The translations under genes and the position numbers were made by a program. The notes below the pieces were generated by a model. That model saw only the letters and a program-made list of their open reading frames with translations, was not told the origin of the DNA and did not search any database. Positions 54,650 to 63,621 of a stretch of 64,000 nt of DNA are shown here, in pieces; the first letter of the stretch is position 1, and each line of letters starts with the position of its first letter. The stretch covers positions 1 through 64,000 of the forward strand of contig NZ_JAFEMD010000027.1 in assembly GCF_016892765.1 (NCBI RefSeq). Direction: 5' to 3'. Source of the DNA: Microvirga arvi (GTDB lineage: Bacteria > Pseudomonadota > Alphaproteobacteria > Rhizobiales > Beijerinckiaceae).

Positions 54650-55522
54650 TCAAACCCTCTCGACGGCCCGGCGTCCGAACAGGCCCTGAGGAGCCACGAA
54701 CAGGACGATGAGAATGACAAGGAACGCGAAGGCATCCTTATAGGTGGAACTTAAGTAGCCGGCGCCGAAGGCCTCCAGCAGACCGAGCAGGAGACCGCCC
54801 ACGACGGCGCCCACCGGATTGCCCATTCCTCCCAGCATGGCAGCAGCAAACCCCTTCAATGCCAGGAGCGTGCCGACATCGTAGCTCGTCAACGTGATCG
54901 GCGTCACGAGAATGCCGGCGACCGCTCCGATGGCGGCAGAGCCGCCGAAGGCGAGCGCCATGATCGTGGTCGTGTTGATGCCGACCAGACGCGCCGCAAG
55001 CCGGTTTGCGGCCGTTGCCAGGACGGCCTTGCCGATGAGGGTATGCTCGAGAAAGACGTAGAGCGTCACGACCACGACTGCGGCGCCACCGAGAACCCAG
55101 AAGCTCTGCGGCTGCACGGCAGCACCCAGGATGTCGATCGGCGCATCACCCGTGAAGGCAGGAAGCTTGTGAAACTGCTTGTCGAAAATGATTGCGGCAA
55201 GACCGCGGAGCAGGATCGACGCGCCGATGGTGATGATGATGAGGGTCACAGCTGATGCGCCCCGGGCAGGCTCGATGGCGAGCCGGTGCAGAAGAAGCCC
55301 AATCATGATGGAAGCAGCAACCGCGATCAGCGCCGCCAAGGGCAGCGGCACGCCGGCGGCGGACGCGAACACTGTCACCATGCCGCCGAGCATCACGAAC
55401 TCGCCCTGGGCGAAGTTCACCACGCCGGATGCGTTGTAGATCAGGGTGAAGCCCAACGCGACCAGCGCATAGACGGCTCCCACCGTCAGCCCGGAGATGA
55501 GAAACTGGAGGAACTCAGCCAT
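54650..55522 (-). CDS. livH: Branched-chain-type ABC transporter permease LivH, second system
   Basis: This 290-residue permease has the motif LIYNASGVVNFAQGEFVMLGG near residues 28-48 and eight or so hydrophobic segments. It follows the binding-protein gene after a 109-bp gap that holds a hairpin. Confidence 0.92.
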   Translation of the reverse strand: MAEFLQFLISGLTVGAVYALVALGFTLIYNASGVVNFAQGEFVMLGGMVTVFASAAGVPLPLAALIAVAASIMIGLLLHRLAIEPARGASAVTLIIITIGASILLRGLAAIIFDKQFHKLPAFTGDAPIDILGAAVQPQSFWVLGGAAVVVVTLYVFLEHTLIGKAVLATAANRLAARLVGINTTTIMALAFGGSAAIGAVAGILVTPITLTSYDVGTLLALKGFAAAMLGGMGNPVGAVVGGLLLGLLEAFGAGYLSSTYKDAFAFLVILIVLFVAPQGLFGRRAVERV

Positions 55523-55553
55523 AATTCAGTCCCGCGACCTTCAGGTTGCCGAA

Positions 55554-55578
55554 CAGGAGGCCGATGCTGGGCCTCCTG
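55554..55578. other. Intercistronic hairpin between binding-protein gene 3 and livH
   Basis: A perfect 9-bp stem (CAGGAGGCC / GGCCTCCTG) with a 7-nt loop lies between the binding-protein stop codon and livH. No T-tract follows on the minus strand. It is the third such hairpin after a binding-protein gene in this window. Confidence 0.55.
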
Positions 55579-55631
55579 CTCGATCGGTTTTTAGCGAGAC
55601 TCCCAGCAAACAGGCCTCGCACGGCGGGAGA

Positions 55632-56798
55632 TCAGCTTCCTGATGCGACCAGGTTCCAGTCACCGCCCTTGATCTCGAGCACGCGGAATGCCGAGAGATC
55701 CAGGCCGAGATGATCGGTGGGCGACATGTTCACGATGCCGCCGGTGCCCACGAAGCCCTTGGTCTTCTCGATCTCGTCACGGACCTTCTGAGGATCCGTG
55801 GAGTTCGCGCGCTTCATGGCCTCGACCAGGATGAAGAGGCCGTCATAGGCATGACCGCCGAACGTCGAGACCGGTTGCTTCGTGGCGCTCTCGTAAGCCT
55901 GCTTGTATTCCGTCACCACCTTCTTCTGCGGGTCGCTCTCGGGCAGCTTGTCGCCCACGAGCAGCGCCGCGGCCGGAAGTCTGACGCCCTCGGCGGCGGC
56001 TCCCGCCAGTTCGATGAAGCTCTTCGAGGCCACGCCATGGCTCTGATAGAACGGGATGCTGTTCATGCCGAGTTGGGCGTAGTTGCGGGTCACGATGGCC
56101 GGGCCTTGGCCGAAGCCCGGATTGACCACCGCCTGCACGCCGGCCGTGTTCTTGATCTTCGTGAGCTGAGCGGTCATGTCGCTGTCACGCGGACCGTAAT
56201 TCTCGTCGGCGACGATCTGCATGCCGTAGTTGGGCGCGACCTTGACGCATTGCGCCCGCATGGAGGCGCCGAACCCGTCTGTGCCGGAGATCAGGCCGAT
56301 CTTGGTCAGGTTGCGTTTTTTAAGATCCTCGAAGATCTTCTCGCAGGCCATCTTGTCGGTGTGAGGCGTCTTGAAGACGAATTTGCGCACGGGATCGATC
56401 ACCTCGATGGCGCCTGCGAGCGAGATGAAAGGAATCTTGGCATCTTCGAAGACCGGGATCATCGCCATGGTGGCGCCCGTCGTCGTGCCGCCGACCATGG
56501 CAACCACCTCGTCGTCCTCGATGAGGCGCGTCGCGAAGGTGCGCGCCTTGTTAGCGTCACCACCGTCGTCATAGATCACCAGCTCGATCTTCTTGCCGGC
56601 AACGCCGCCAGCCGCATTGATCTTGTCGACGTAGATCCTGAGCGTCTTGTCCTCGGGCTCACCGAGGAACGAGGACGGTCCGGTCACCGAGAGAACCGAG
56701 CCGATCTTCACGGAATTCTGCGCGAGCGCGCCTTCGGACAGGCCGAAGCCCATGACACCCGCGGCCAGCAGAATCTTGAGCGTTGCTTTTGATTTCAT
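55632..56798 (-). CDS. ABC transporter substrate-binding protein (HAAT type), third in window
   Basis: This 388-residue periplasmic protein has a signal peptide (LKILLAAGVMGFGLSEGALAQ, about residues 7-26) and starts VKIGSVLSVTGPSSFLGEPE. It is clearly different from the two paralogues at 13-18 kb. It heads the livHMGF operon that diverges from paaGIK. A link to phenylacetate or hydroxyphenylacetate uptake is inferred from this position. Confidence 0.92.
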   Translation of the reverse strand: MKSKATLKILLAAGVMGFGLSEGALAQNSVKIGSVLSVTGPSSFLGEPEDKTLRIYVDKINAAGGVAGKKIELVIYDDGGDANKARTFATRLIEDDEVVAMVGGTTTGATMAMIPVFEDAKIPFISLAGAIEVIDPVRKFVFKTPHTDKMACEKIFEDLKKRNLTKIGLISGTDGFGASMRAQCVKVAPNYGMQIVADENYGPRDSDMTAQLTKIKNTAGVQAVVNPGFGQGPAIVTRNYAQLGMNSIPFYQSHGVASKSFIELAGAAAEGVRLPAAALLVGDKLPESDPQKKVVTEYKQAYESATKQPVSTFGGHAYDGLFILVEAMKRANSTDPQKVRDEIEKTKGFVGTGGIVNMSPTDHLGLDLSAFRVLEIKGGDWNLVASGS

Positions 56799-57032
56799 CT
56801 GTTTCCTCCTGGTTTGTTATCGGCTGTTTTTCTTATTGTTGCGCAAGAAATGAGACTGCCAAGAGCCTGCAGGTCATTGCGGATGAGAAGTAATCGGAAT
56901 GCGGTGTTGGTTTCGCCCATTAAGCAAGGGCTTCTGCGTCCAGCCGCATGCAGGAATGGCGACGCGCATAGGTTGTTGATCGTCGAAGCGTGCCATCCCG
57001 TGCTACTCCCTGAAGGGCCGAGTGTTGGCTCA

Positions 57033-57060
57033 TTGACGCTGTTTCCTCAATCAATATAAT
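57033..57060 (+). promoter_or_regulatory. Sigma-70-type promoter of the paaGIK operon
   Basis: TTGACG (57033-57038) and a perfect TATAAT (57055-57060) are 16 bp apart on the plus strand, 75 bp before the paaG start codon. The predicted transcription start falls inside the operator that follows. Confidence 0.65.
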
Positions 57061-57080
57061 TGACCGGACGGTTGGTCAAT
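57059..57080. promoter_or_regulatory. PaaR-type operator overlapping the paaG transcription start
   Basis: ATTGACC and GGTCAAT form a perfect inverted repeat with an 8-bp spacer, and the inner ACCGGACGGT is itself symmetric. This fits a TetR-family site of the TGACCG type used by PaaR. Repression by the paaR product encoded downstream, relieved by phenylacetyl-CoA, is inferred. Confidence 0.6.
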
Positions 57081-57134
57081 AGTAAACAAGTCCAAGACAG
57101 CCGGCTGCCATCAGCGGAATGCGGGAGGGCCTCA

Positions 57135-57926
57135 ATGGCGAATGATCTCATCCTCACGGAGCGGCGGGACGGGTATCGCGTCCTCATCCTCAACCGGCCC
57201 GATCGCCTGAACTCCTTCAACGAGGCCATGCATGCGGAATTGATGTCCGCTCTTGTCGAGGCCGAGACGGACAGCCAATGCCGGGCGCTCGTTCTGACAG
57301 GCGCCGGACGTGGGTTCTGCGCCGGTCAGGATCTGTCGGATCGGGTCTTCAGTCCCGGACAGGTTCCGGATCTCTCCTCCACCCTTGAGCGGCTCTATAA
57401 CCCTCTCGTCCGCAAGCTCCGCGCGTTGCGGATGCCCGTCATCTGCGCCGTCAACGGCGTTGCGGCCGGCGCCGGTGCCAATATCGCCCTTGCCTGCGAC
57501 ATCGTTCTGGCAGCCCGCTCGGCGAAATTCATTCAGGCCTTTGCAAAGCTCGGCCTCGTTCCCGATTCAGGGGGGACTTGGTTCCTGCCGCGCCTCATCG
57601 GTCCGGCGCGCGCTCGCGCCCTCGCACTTCTGGCCGAGCCTGTCTCGGCGGAGCAGGCGGAGGCCTGGGGCATGATCTGGAAGGCTGTCGAGGATGCAGG
57701 CCTCATGGATGAAGCCCATCGTCTGGCCGCTCACTTCGCGACGCAGCCGACTGCGGGACTGGCGTTGATCAAGCAGGCGCTCGACGCCTCGGAAACGAAC
57801 GATCTCGACCGACAGCTCGATCTGGAACGAGACCTCCAAGGACGGGCAGGCCGCACGCCGGATTACCTGGAGGGCGTGACAGCCTTCTTCGAGAAACGGC
57901 AGCCGAAATTCACCGGGAGAGCCTGA
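57135..57926 (+). CDS. paaG: 2-(1,2-epoxy-1,2-dihydrophenyl)acetyl-CoA isomerase
   Basis: This 263-residue crotonase-fold enzyme converts the ring-epoxide of phenylacetyl-CoA to an oxepin. The oxyanion-hole motifs are GRGFCAGQDLSDR near residues 60-72 and NGVAAGAGANIALACDI near 104-120. The usual acidic residue lies in LVPDSGGTW near 139. The ATG at 57135 has GGGAGGG upstream; an ATT-rich upstream frame is not supported. It is the first gene of paaGIK and overlaps paaI by TGATG. Confidence 0.92.
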   Translation: MANDLILTERRDGYRVLILNRPDRLNSFNEAMHAELMSALVEAETDSQCRALVLTGAGRGFCAGQDLSDRVFSPGQVPDLSSTLERLYNPLVRKLRALRMPVICAVNGVAAGAGANIALACDIVLAARSAKFIQAFAKLGLVPDSGGTWFLPRLIGPARARALALLAEPVSAEQAEAWGMIWKAVEDAGLMDEAHRLAAHFATQPTAGLALIKQALDASETNDLDRQLDLERDLQGRAGRTPDYLEGVTAFFEKRQPKFTGRA

Positions 57927-58393
57927 TGGACGAGACCTCGCCTGCAATCGCCGCGCACGACCTTGCGCAAGCCTGCGCGCTGGCCATGTGGGCCGAGGAT
58001 CAGGCAAGCCAGGGCCTCGGCATGGTGGTTGAGCGTGTCTCCCCCGGCGAGGCCGTCATCTCCATGATCATCCGGCCCGACATGACGAACGGGCACGGCA
58101 TCTGCCACGGCGGCTTCATCTTCACGCTCGCCGACTCGGCCTTCGCCTTCGCCTGCAACACTTATAACCAGCGCACGGTCGCGCAGCATTGCGCCGTGAC
58201 CTTCCTGCAGCCCGGCCGTCGGGGCGATACGCTCTCGGCCTACGCGGTGGAGCGCAACCGGTCAGGCCGTTCAGGCATCTACGATGTGACGGTGCGCAAC
58301 AGCCAGGGTGAGGTCGTTGCAGAGTTCCGCGGACATTCGCGCACGATCTCCGGCACGCTTCTCGCACCCGGAATCGATGAGAACAGCCAATAA
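57926..58393 (+). CDS. paaI: Phenylacetate-pathway hotdog thioesterase PaaI
   Basis: This 155-residue hotdog-fold thioesterase removes CoA from dead-end acyl-CoAs of the pathway. The motif NGHGICHGGFIFTLADSAFAFA near residues 52-73 carries the catalytic aspartate region (LADSAF) and HGG turn. It is translationally coupled to paaG. Confidence 0.93.
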   Translation: MDETSPAIAAHDLAQACALAMWAEDQASQGLGMVVERVSPGEAVISMIIRPDMTNGHGICHGGFIFTLADSAFAFACNTYNQRTVAQHCAVTFLQPGRRGDTLSAYAVERNRSGRSGIYDVTVRNSQGEVVAEFRGHSRTISGTLLAPGIDENSQ

Positions 58394-58416
58394 GAACGGA
58401 TGAATGGGAGGTTTCC

Positions 58417-59751
58417 TTGCTTCAAATTCCGCTTCGCAAGCTTTCCGAACTCAAGCCCCAGCCGACAGCTCTCGACCGCGTTGAGCTGGCCTCGCGGGAC
58501 GAGCTCGCAGCCCTCCAGCGTGAGCGCCTCGCCTGGACCCTTCGCCATGCCTACGAGAACGTGCCGCACTACAAGGCGAAGTTCGATGCGGCAGGCGTCC
58601 ATCCCGATGATTTCAAGGATCTGAGCGACCTCGCCAGGTTTCCCTTCACCACCAAGGCCGACCTGCGGGACAATTATCCCTTCGGCATGTTCGCCGTTCC
58701 TCAAGGTCAGATCGCTCGCATCCACGGCTCGTCCGGCACCACCGGCAAGCCCACGGTCGTCGGCTACACCAAGCGCGACATCGACACCTGGGCCGACGTG
58801 GTGGCCCGCTCGATCCGAGCCAGCGGCGGGCGCCCCGGCATGAAGGTGCATGTGGCCTACGGCTATGGCCTCTTCACCGGCGGATTGGGCGCGCATTACG
58901 GCGCTGAGCGGCTCGGCTGCATGGTGATCCCCATGTCGGGCGGCATGACGGAGCGGCAGGTTCAGCTCATCAGTGACTTTCAGCCCGACATCATCATGGT
59001 GACGCCGTCCTACATGCTGGCGATCCTCGACGAGTTCAGGAAGCAGGGCCTTGACCCGCGCCAATCCTCGCTGAAGGTCGGCATCTTCGGCGCCGAGCCC
59101 TGGACGAACGCCATGCGCGCGGAGATCGAGGAGGCCTTCGACATCCATGCCGTCGACATCTACGGCCTCTCAGAGGTCATGGGGCCGGGCGTCGCCTGCG
59201 AATGCGTCGAGAGCAAGGACGGGCTTCACATCTGGGAAGACCATTTCTATCCCGAGGTGATCAACCCGCACACAGGCGAGGTTTTGCCCGACGGCGAGGA
59301 AGGCGAACTCGTCTTCACGTCGCTGACCAAGGAAGCCATGCCGGTCATCCGCTACCGCACCCGCGACCTGACGCGGCTCATGCCCGGCACGGCACGAGCG
59401 ATGCGCCGCATGGAAAAGGTCACCGGCCGCACCGACGACATGATGATTATCCGGGGCGTCAACGTGTTCCCCACCCAGATCGAGGAAAAGCTCCTGACGA
59501 TCCCGGCCCTGTCGGGGCACTACCAGATCATCCTGACCCGCGAAGGCCGCATGGACCAGATGGAGATCAAGGCCGAGATCCGGCCGGACGCCGATTATCC
59601 GGAAACCCGCAAAGCCGCCGCCGACCGCTTGAGTCAGGCCATCAAGGACACTATTGGCATTACGGCCCAGGTCAATGTCCTCGACCCTGAAGGGATCGAG
59701 CGCTCGCTCGGCAAGGCGAGACGCGTGATCGACCGCAGACCGAAAGAATAG
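58417..59751 (+). CDS. paaK: Phenylacetate-CoA ligase
   Basis: This 444-residue adenylate-forming enzyme activates phenylacetate with ATP and CoA. The AMP-binding loop is HGSSGTTGKPTVVGYT near residues 96-111. YGLSEVMGPGVACE lies near 245-258 and YRTRDLTR near 311-318. The start is a TTG at 58417, with GGGAGG five bases upstream; the first internal ATG would remove conserved sequence. It lies 24 bp after paaI. Confidence 0.94.
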   Translation: MLQIPLRKLSELKPQPTALDRVELASRDELAALQRERLAWTLRHAYENVPHYKAKFDAAGVHPDDFKDLSDLARFPFTTKADLRDNYPFGMFAVPQGQIARIHGSSGTTGKPTVVGYTKRDIDTWADVVARSIRASGGRPGMKVHVAYGYGLFTGGLGAHYGAERLGCMVIPMSGGMTERQVQLISDFQPDIIMVTPSYMLAILDEFRKQGLDPRQSSLKVGIFGAEPWTNAMRAEIEEAFDIHAVDIYGLSEVMGPGVACECVESKDGLHIWEDHFYPEVINPHTGEVLPDGEEGELVFTSLTKEAMPVIRYRTRDLTRLMPGTARAMRRMEKVTGRTDDMMIIRGVNVFPTQIEEKLLTIPALSGHYQIILTREGRMDQMEIKAEIRPDADYPETRKAAADRLSQAIKDTIGITAQVNVLDPEGIERSLGKARRVIDRRPKE

Positions 59752-59758
59752 AAGCCCC

Positions 59759-60394
59759 ATGGCCAGAACCCGCGCCACAGATTACGACGACAAGCGCCGA
59801 GCGATCCTCGACCGCTCGGCGGAACTCTTCGCCGAGCATGGCTATGACCGGGCTTCGATGAGCAGAATCGCCGAGGCGTGCGGCGTCTCCAAGGCCAACC
59901 TCTATCACTATTACAAGGACAAGGAAGAGCTGCTCTTCGACGTCATCCGCTTTCATCTCGAAGAGCTGCTCGAGGTGGTGGAGGCGGTCGACCGTCCCGA
60001 TCTCGCACCGGAGGCGCGCCTCAAGGAACTGGTTGCCGCCATCCTGGAAGCCTATCGTGACGCAGATGCCCAGCACAATGTGCAGATCAACGGCCTGCGC
60101 CTGCTGCCATCCGACCGCCAGGCCGAACTCAAGGCTATGGAGCGCGACCTGGTGCGCATCTTCTCCGATGCCGTGGCAGGCGTCGCGCCTCAGCTCAAGG
60201 GCACCAAGCTGCTCAAGCCCGTGACCATGTCCCTCTTCGGCATGGTCAACTGGCACTATCTCTGGTTCAAGAGCACCGGCGAGGTGACGCGCGCGGATTA
60301 TGCAGCGCTCGTCTCGCAATTGATCGTGGATGGCACACGCGATCTCCAAGCAGCGCCTGCCGAGGCTTCGCGGCGTGTCAGCGCGGCTGAGTAG
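59759..60394 (+). CDS. paaR: TetR-family repressor PaaR
   Basis: This 211-residue repressor has an N-terminal TetR helix-turn-helix (ILDRSAELFAEHGYDRASMSRIAEACGVSKANLYHYYKDKEELL, residues 18-61) and a C-terminal ligand domain. It lies 8 bp after paaK in the same operon. It probably senses phenylacetyl-CoA and binds the palindrome at 57059-57080. Confidence 0.9.
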   Translation: MARTRATDYDDKRRAILDRSAELFAEHGYDRASMSRIAEACGVSKANLYHYYKDKEELLFDVIRFHLEELLEVVEAVDRPDLAPEARLKELVAAILEAYRDADAQHNVQINGLRLLPSDRQAELKAMERDLVRIFSDAVAGVAPQLKGTKLLKPVTMSLFGMVNWHYLWFKSTGEVTRADYAALVSQLIVDGTRDLQAAPAEASRRVSAAE

Positions 60395-60421
60395 CCGAAC
60401 AAGAGGAAAATCGGTCAGCGG

Positions 60422-61225
60422 TCACTGCAGAGAAACCTGGTCGTCGATCTCTCGCGATGCAGGCACGGGAGCCTTCAACCCGAAATGCGAGAGGATCGGG
60501 TAAACGTGACTCTGCCATTGGGTGATGAGCTCTTCTCGAGCCTTCTGGCGCAATCCGTATTTCCGATGCTGAGCAAAATGGTCCGACGTCGTGCTGCCGA
60601 AGCTATCGGCGACGCGGGGATACCAGTAGTTGACGGAGGCCTGAGCGTCGGTCTTGTCATGACCTCTCTCCAAAGCCGCCTCCAGCCCCTTCTCACCGAG
60701 TTCTGCATGATGTTTTTCGACGGGAAGGATGCCGGCGAGGATATCCGCGAGAGGTTGGTAAGAGCCGCGGGTGAGTTCGTCGAGCTGCACCACGGTCGCC
60801 TGCCCCATCAGGCAGTTCATCACGACCGCATCGACCCAGCCATTGATGGGGTAATGGAAGACGTTGAGGCGCATATCCCCCTCCATGCGCCGGGTGCCGA
60901 GATTGACGCTGCGGTCGAGGCGCGACGCCCAAGGGTGAGCGCCGACATACTGGCCCGTATTGGCGCCGAACTGTTCCATCAGATCCAGAACCTGCCGTGC
61001 ATGATTGAACTTGTCGAAGACGATGCGCGTGGCCGTGATCCGCTCCTTCAGACCGGGCGCCAGATTGATGCAATCGGCGAAGCCTGAGGCGCCGGCCATC
61101 TCGGAATCGACGAAGATCGCCATCAGGCGCATGAGTTCGCCGCGATAGCGCGGCGTGACGTTGTCCGGCGCGCTCAATCGCCCGCCGCCGGCTACGAAGC
61201 TGACGAGGCTCTCTTCATCGACCAT
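60422..61225 (-). CDS. PaaA/PaaC-like ferritin-superfamily protein (Phenylacetic acid catabolic protein)
   Basis: This 267-residue helical protein resembles the PaaA_PaaC family. Putative metal-ligand segments are MAIFVDSEMAGASGF near residues 35-49, FDKFNHARQVLD near 68-79, and ILPVEKHHAELG near 165-176. It is shorter than PaaA (about 310-330) and is clearly different from PaaA and PaaC encoded upstream. It lies 15 bp after paaE at the end of the paaABCDE operon. It could be an extra subunit or a separate diiron oxygenase acting on a CoA ester. Function not assigned. Confidence 0.7.
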   Translation of the reverse strand: MVDEESLVSFVAGGGRLSAPDNVTPRYRGELMRLMAIFVDSEMAGASGFADCINLAPGLKERITATRIVFDKFNHARQVLDLMEQFGANTGQYVGAHPWASRLDRSVNLGTRRMEGDMRLNVFHYPINGWVDAVVMNCLMGQATVVQLDELTRGSYQPLADILAGILPVEKHHAELGEKGLEAALERGHDKTDAQASVNYWYPRVADSFGSTTSDHFAQHRKYGLRQKAREELITQWQSHVYPILSHFGLKAPVPASREIDDQVSLQ

Positions 61226-61240
61226 GGCAGCCTCCCCTCA

Positions 61241-62317
61241 TCACTTATCGAAATCGACCAGGATCTTGTCGGTCACCGGATAGCTCTGGCAGGTCAGGAT
61301 ATAGCCCCGGGCGATCTCATAATCCTCCAAGGCGAAGTTCGCGTCCATGTCGACCTCGCCCTCGACCAGCATCGCCCGGCAGGTGGAGCAGACGCCGCCC
61401 TTGCAGGCGTAAGGAAGCTCCAGACCCTCGTTCGTCGCCGCATCGAGCACCGATGCCGTGCCCTTCTCGAAGGATAGGGTACGGGCCCGCCCATCGATGA
61501 CGATGGTCGCCTCGCACAGGTTCTTGGCCTCCTCCACCTTCGCCTCTTCGGGTGTGCGCTGACGGCGGCTCGGGGTGGATGTGGCAAACAGCTCGAACTT
61601 GATCTGGCGCTTGTCGAGGCCATGCTCTTCGAGGCTCTTGGCAACACCCAGCATCATGTCCTGCGGTCCGCAGATGAAGGCGGTATCGATGGAGGATGCA
61701 TCGACCCAGTGATCGAGAAGCTGGTCGCACTTCTCCTTGGTCAGGCGGCCGTTGAAGAGATCGATGTCCTGCTGCTCGCGGCTGAGAATGTGGATGAGGC
61801 TGAAACGGTCGAGATGCTCGTTCTTGAGATCCTCCAACTCCTCGCGGAACATGATCGAGCTTGAGGCCCGATTGCCGTAGAAAAGAGTGAAGGAGGATTG
61901 CGGCTCGGAGACCAGCGTCGTCTTGACGATGCTCAGGAGCGGCGTGATTCCACTGCCTGCGGCATAGCCGACGAAGTGGCGCTTTCGGGTCTGATCCAGC
62001 GGCACGAAGAAATTGCCCATGGGGGGCATCGCTTCGATGGTCTGGCCGGGAGACAGCTGCTCGGCGGCCCAGCTCGAGAACACACCGCCTGCGATCTTCT
62101 TGATGCCGACCCGCAGCTTGCCCTCCGTCGGCGCCGCGCAGATGGAATATGACCGGCGCACCTCGTCTCCGTCGATGGTCGTGCGCAGGGTCAGGTACTG
62201 CCCCGGCGAGAAGCGGAACGCCGCCTTGTGCTCCTCGGGAACGTCGAGGGTGAGGATGATGGCGTCGCGGGTCTCGCGCCTGACATCGGCGACGGTCACG
62301 GGGTAAAACTTCGTCAT
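61241..62317 (-). CDS. paaE: Phenylacetyl-CoA epoxidase reductase subunit PaaE
   Basis: This 358-residue reductase passes electrons from NADPH to the epoxidase. An FAD domain (RSYSICAAPTEGKLRVGIK, residues 55-73), an NAD domain (GYAAGSGITPLLSI near 117-130) and a C-terminal plant-type [2Fe-2S] ferredoxin (CKGGVCSTCRAML near 308-320, last cysteine in LTCQSYP) are visible. It follows paaD by 16 bp. Confidence 0.94.
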   Translation of the reverse strand: MTKFYPVTVADVRRETRDAIILTLDVPEEHKAAFRFSPGQYLTLRTTIDGDEVRRSYSICAAPTEGKLRVGIKKIAGGVFSSWAAEQLSPGQTIEAMPPMGNFFVPLDQTRKRHFVGYAAGSGITPLLSIVKTTLVSEPQSSFTLFYGNRASSSIMFREELEDLKNEHLDRFSLIHILSREQQDIDLFNGRLTKEKCDQLLDHWVDASSIDTAFICGPQDMMLGVAKSLEEHGLDKRQIKFELFATSTPSRRQRTPEEAKVEEAKNLCEATIVIDGRARTLSFEKGTASVLDAATNEGLELPYACKGGVCSTCRAMLVEGEVDMDANFALEDYEIARGYILTCQSYPVTDKILVDFDK

Positions 62318-62333
62318 GGAGCGTCCGCTCGTT

Positions 62334-62849
62334 TCAGATGCACTTGAAGTAGTCGAAAGGCTCGAGACAATCGCGGCACTGGTACTGCGCCTTGCATGGC
62401 GTCGAGCCGAACTCGCTCACCCGAGCGGTGTTCTCGGACTTGCAGCGCGGGCAGGCAATGGTCAGAGGCTTGCGCAGGAAGCGATCGAAAGGGGACGGTC
62501 CGTCTCCCGCACTCTCGGCCGGCGGCGCGATGCCATAGGCTTCGAGCTTGCGCCGTCCGTCCTCACTGATCCAGTCCGTCGTCCAGGGCGGCGAGAGCCG
62601 GCGTTCGACCCGCAGCCGATCAATGCCTTTCATCCGCAGGGCAGACTCGATATCGAGGGTGATGACGCTGGTCGCTGGACAGCCCGAATAGGTCGGCGTG
62701 ATGGAAACGACGAGTTCGTCGTCGTCCCAGCGCACGTCGCGCACGATGCCAAGATCCATGACGGAGACCGCCGGCACCTCCGGGTCGGGAACCTCTCCCA
62801 ACCAAGCCCTCACCTGGTTCAGGTCCGGTTGTGTCAGGCTGCCAGCCAT
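62334..62849 (-). CDS. paaD: Phenylacetyl-CoA epoxidase assembly protein PaaD (MIP18/DUF59 family)
   Basis: This 171-residue protein has an N-terminal MIP18 domain (VPDPEVPAVSVMDLGIV near 20-36, YSGCPAT near 54-60) and a C-terminal four-cysteine knuckle (CPRC...CKAQYQCRDC, about residues 133-163). It is thought to help mature Fe-S clusters of PaaE. It lies 13 bp after paaC. Confidence 0.93.
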   Translation of the reverse strand: MAGSLTQPDLNQVRAWLGEVPDPEVPAVSVMDLGIVRDVRWDDDELVVSITPTYSGCPATSVITLDIESALRMKGIDRLRVERRLSPPWTTDWISEDGRRKLEAYGIAPPAESAGDGPSPFDRFLRKPLTIACPRCKSENTARVSEFGSTPCKAQYQCRDCLEPFDYFKCI

Positions 62850-62862
62850 CGGCGTCTGCCTC

Positions 62863-63621
62863 TTACCATGTCGCGTTGGGATAGGCCCGCTGCAGGAACT
62901 GGAGATCGGCCAGGATATAGCCGAGATGCTCCGAATGGATGCCGCGCTTGCCGCCCCGCTGCGCCCAACCGGGCTGCGGCAGGGTCAGCGTGGCCTCCTC
63001 CGCCGTCGCACGAACGAGGCCGAGCCAGGGCTCGTGCAACGCCGCCAGATCCGCGCCGATGCCTTCGCGAGCCATCGCCTGATCGACCTCGTCGGACTCG
63101 AACAGCTCGCCCGTATACATCCAGAGATCGTCGATCGCCGTCTGCATGCGGCGATGACTCTCCTCCGTGCCGTCGCCGAGGCGAAGCACCCAGTCGCGGC
63201 TGCGCTCCAGGTGATAGGTGACCTCCTTGAGGCCCTTGGCGGCAATCTCGGCAATCCGCGCATCCTTCGAGCCCTTCAGCTCGCGCAGCAGAAGATAGTG
63301 CCAGGCATCGAAGAAGAACTGGCGCGCCATGGTCAGGGCGAAGTCGCCGTTCGGCTGCTCGACCAGGAGCACATTGCGGAAATCGCGCGCATCGCGCAGG
63401 TAGGCGAGCTTGTCGGCGTCCCGTCCTTTGCCCTCGACCTCTCCCGCAAGGCTCAGCCAGAGCTGCGTCTGCCCGATGAGATCGAGCGCGACATTGGAGA
63501 GCGCCAGATCCTCCTCGAGCGCCGGCGAATGTCCGCACCATTCGGACAGACGGTGGCCGAGGATCAGGGCATTGTCGCTGAGGCGAAGCAGATACTCGAA
63601 GAGAGCGTCCTGCCCAGTCAT
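62863..63621 (-). CDS. paaC: Phenylacetyl-CoA epoxidase structural subunit PaaC
   Basis: This 252-residue ferritin-like subunit forms the heterodimer core with PaaA but does not itself bind the di-iron centre in the known enzyme. It starts MTGQDALFEYLLRLSDNALILGHRLSEWCG and has LEEDLALSNVALDLIGQ near 35-51. The ATG at 63621 overlaps the paaB stop codon (TGATG); a GTG lies one codon earlier. Confidence 0.93.
   Translation of the reverse strand: MTGQDALFEYLLRLSDNALILGHRLSEWCGHSPALEEDLALSNVALDLIGQTQLWLSLAGEVEGKGRDADKLAYLRDARDFRNVLLVEQPNGDFALTMARQFFFDAWHYLLLRELKGSKDARIAEIAAKGLKEVTYHLERSRDWVLRLGDGTEESHRRMQTAIDDLWMYTGELFESDEVDQAMAREGIGADLAALHEPWLGLVRATAEEATLTLPQPGWAQRGGKRGIHSEHLGYILADLQFLQRAYPNATW

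Larger units (their letters stand above)
56799..57134. promoter_or_regulatory. Divergent control region between binding-protein gene and paaG
   Basis: This 336-bp region contains the paaG promoter and a PaaR-type operator at its right end. The left 200 bp carry no gene and no clear site; the minus-strand promoter for the transporter must lie there. Confidence 0.5.
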
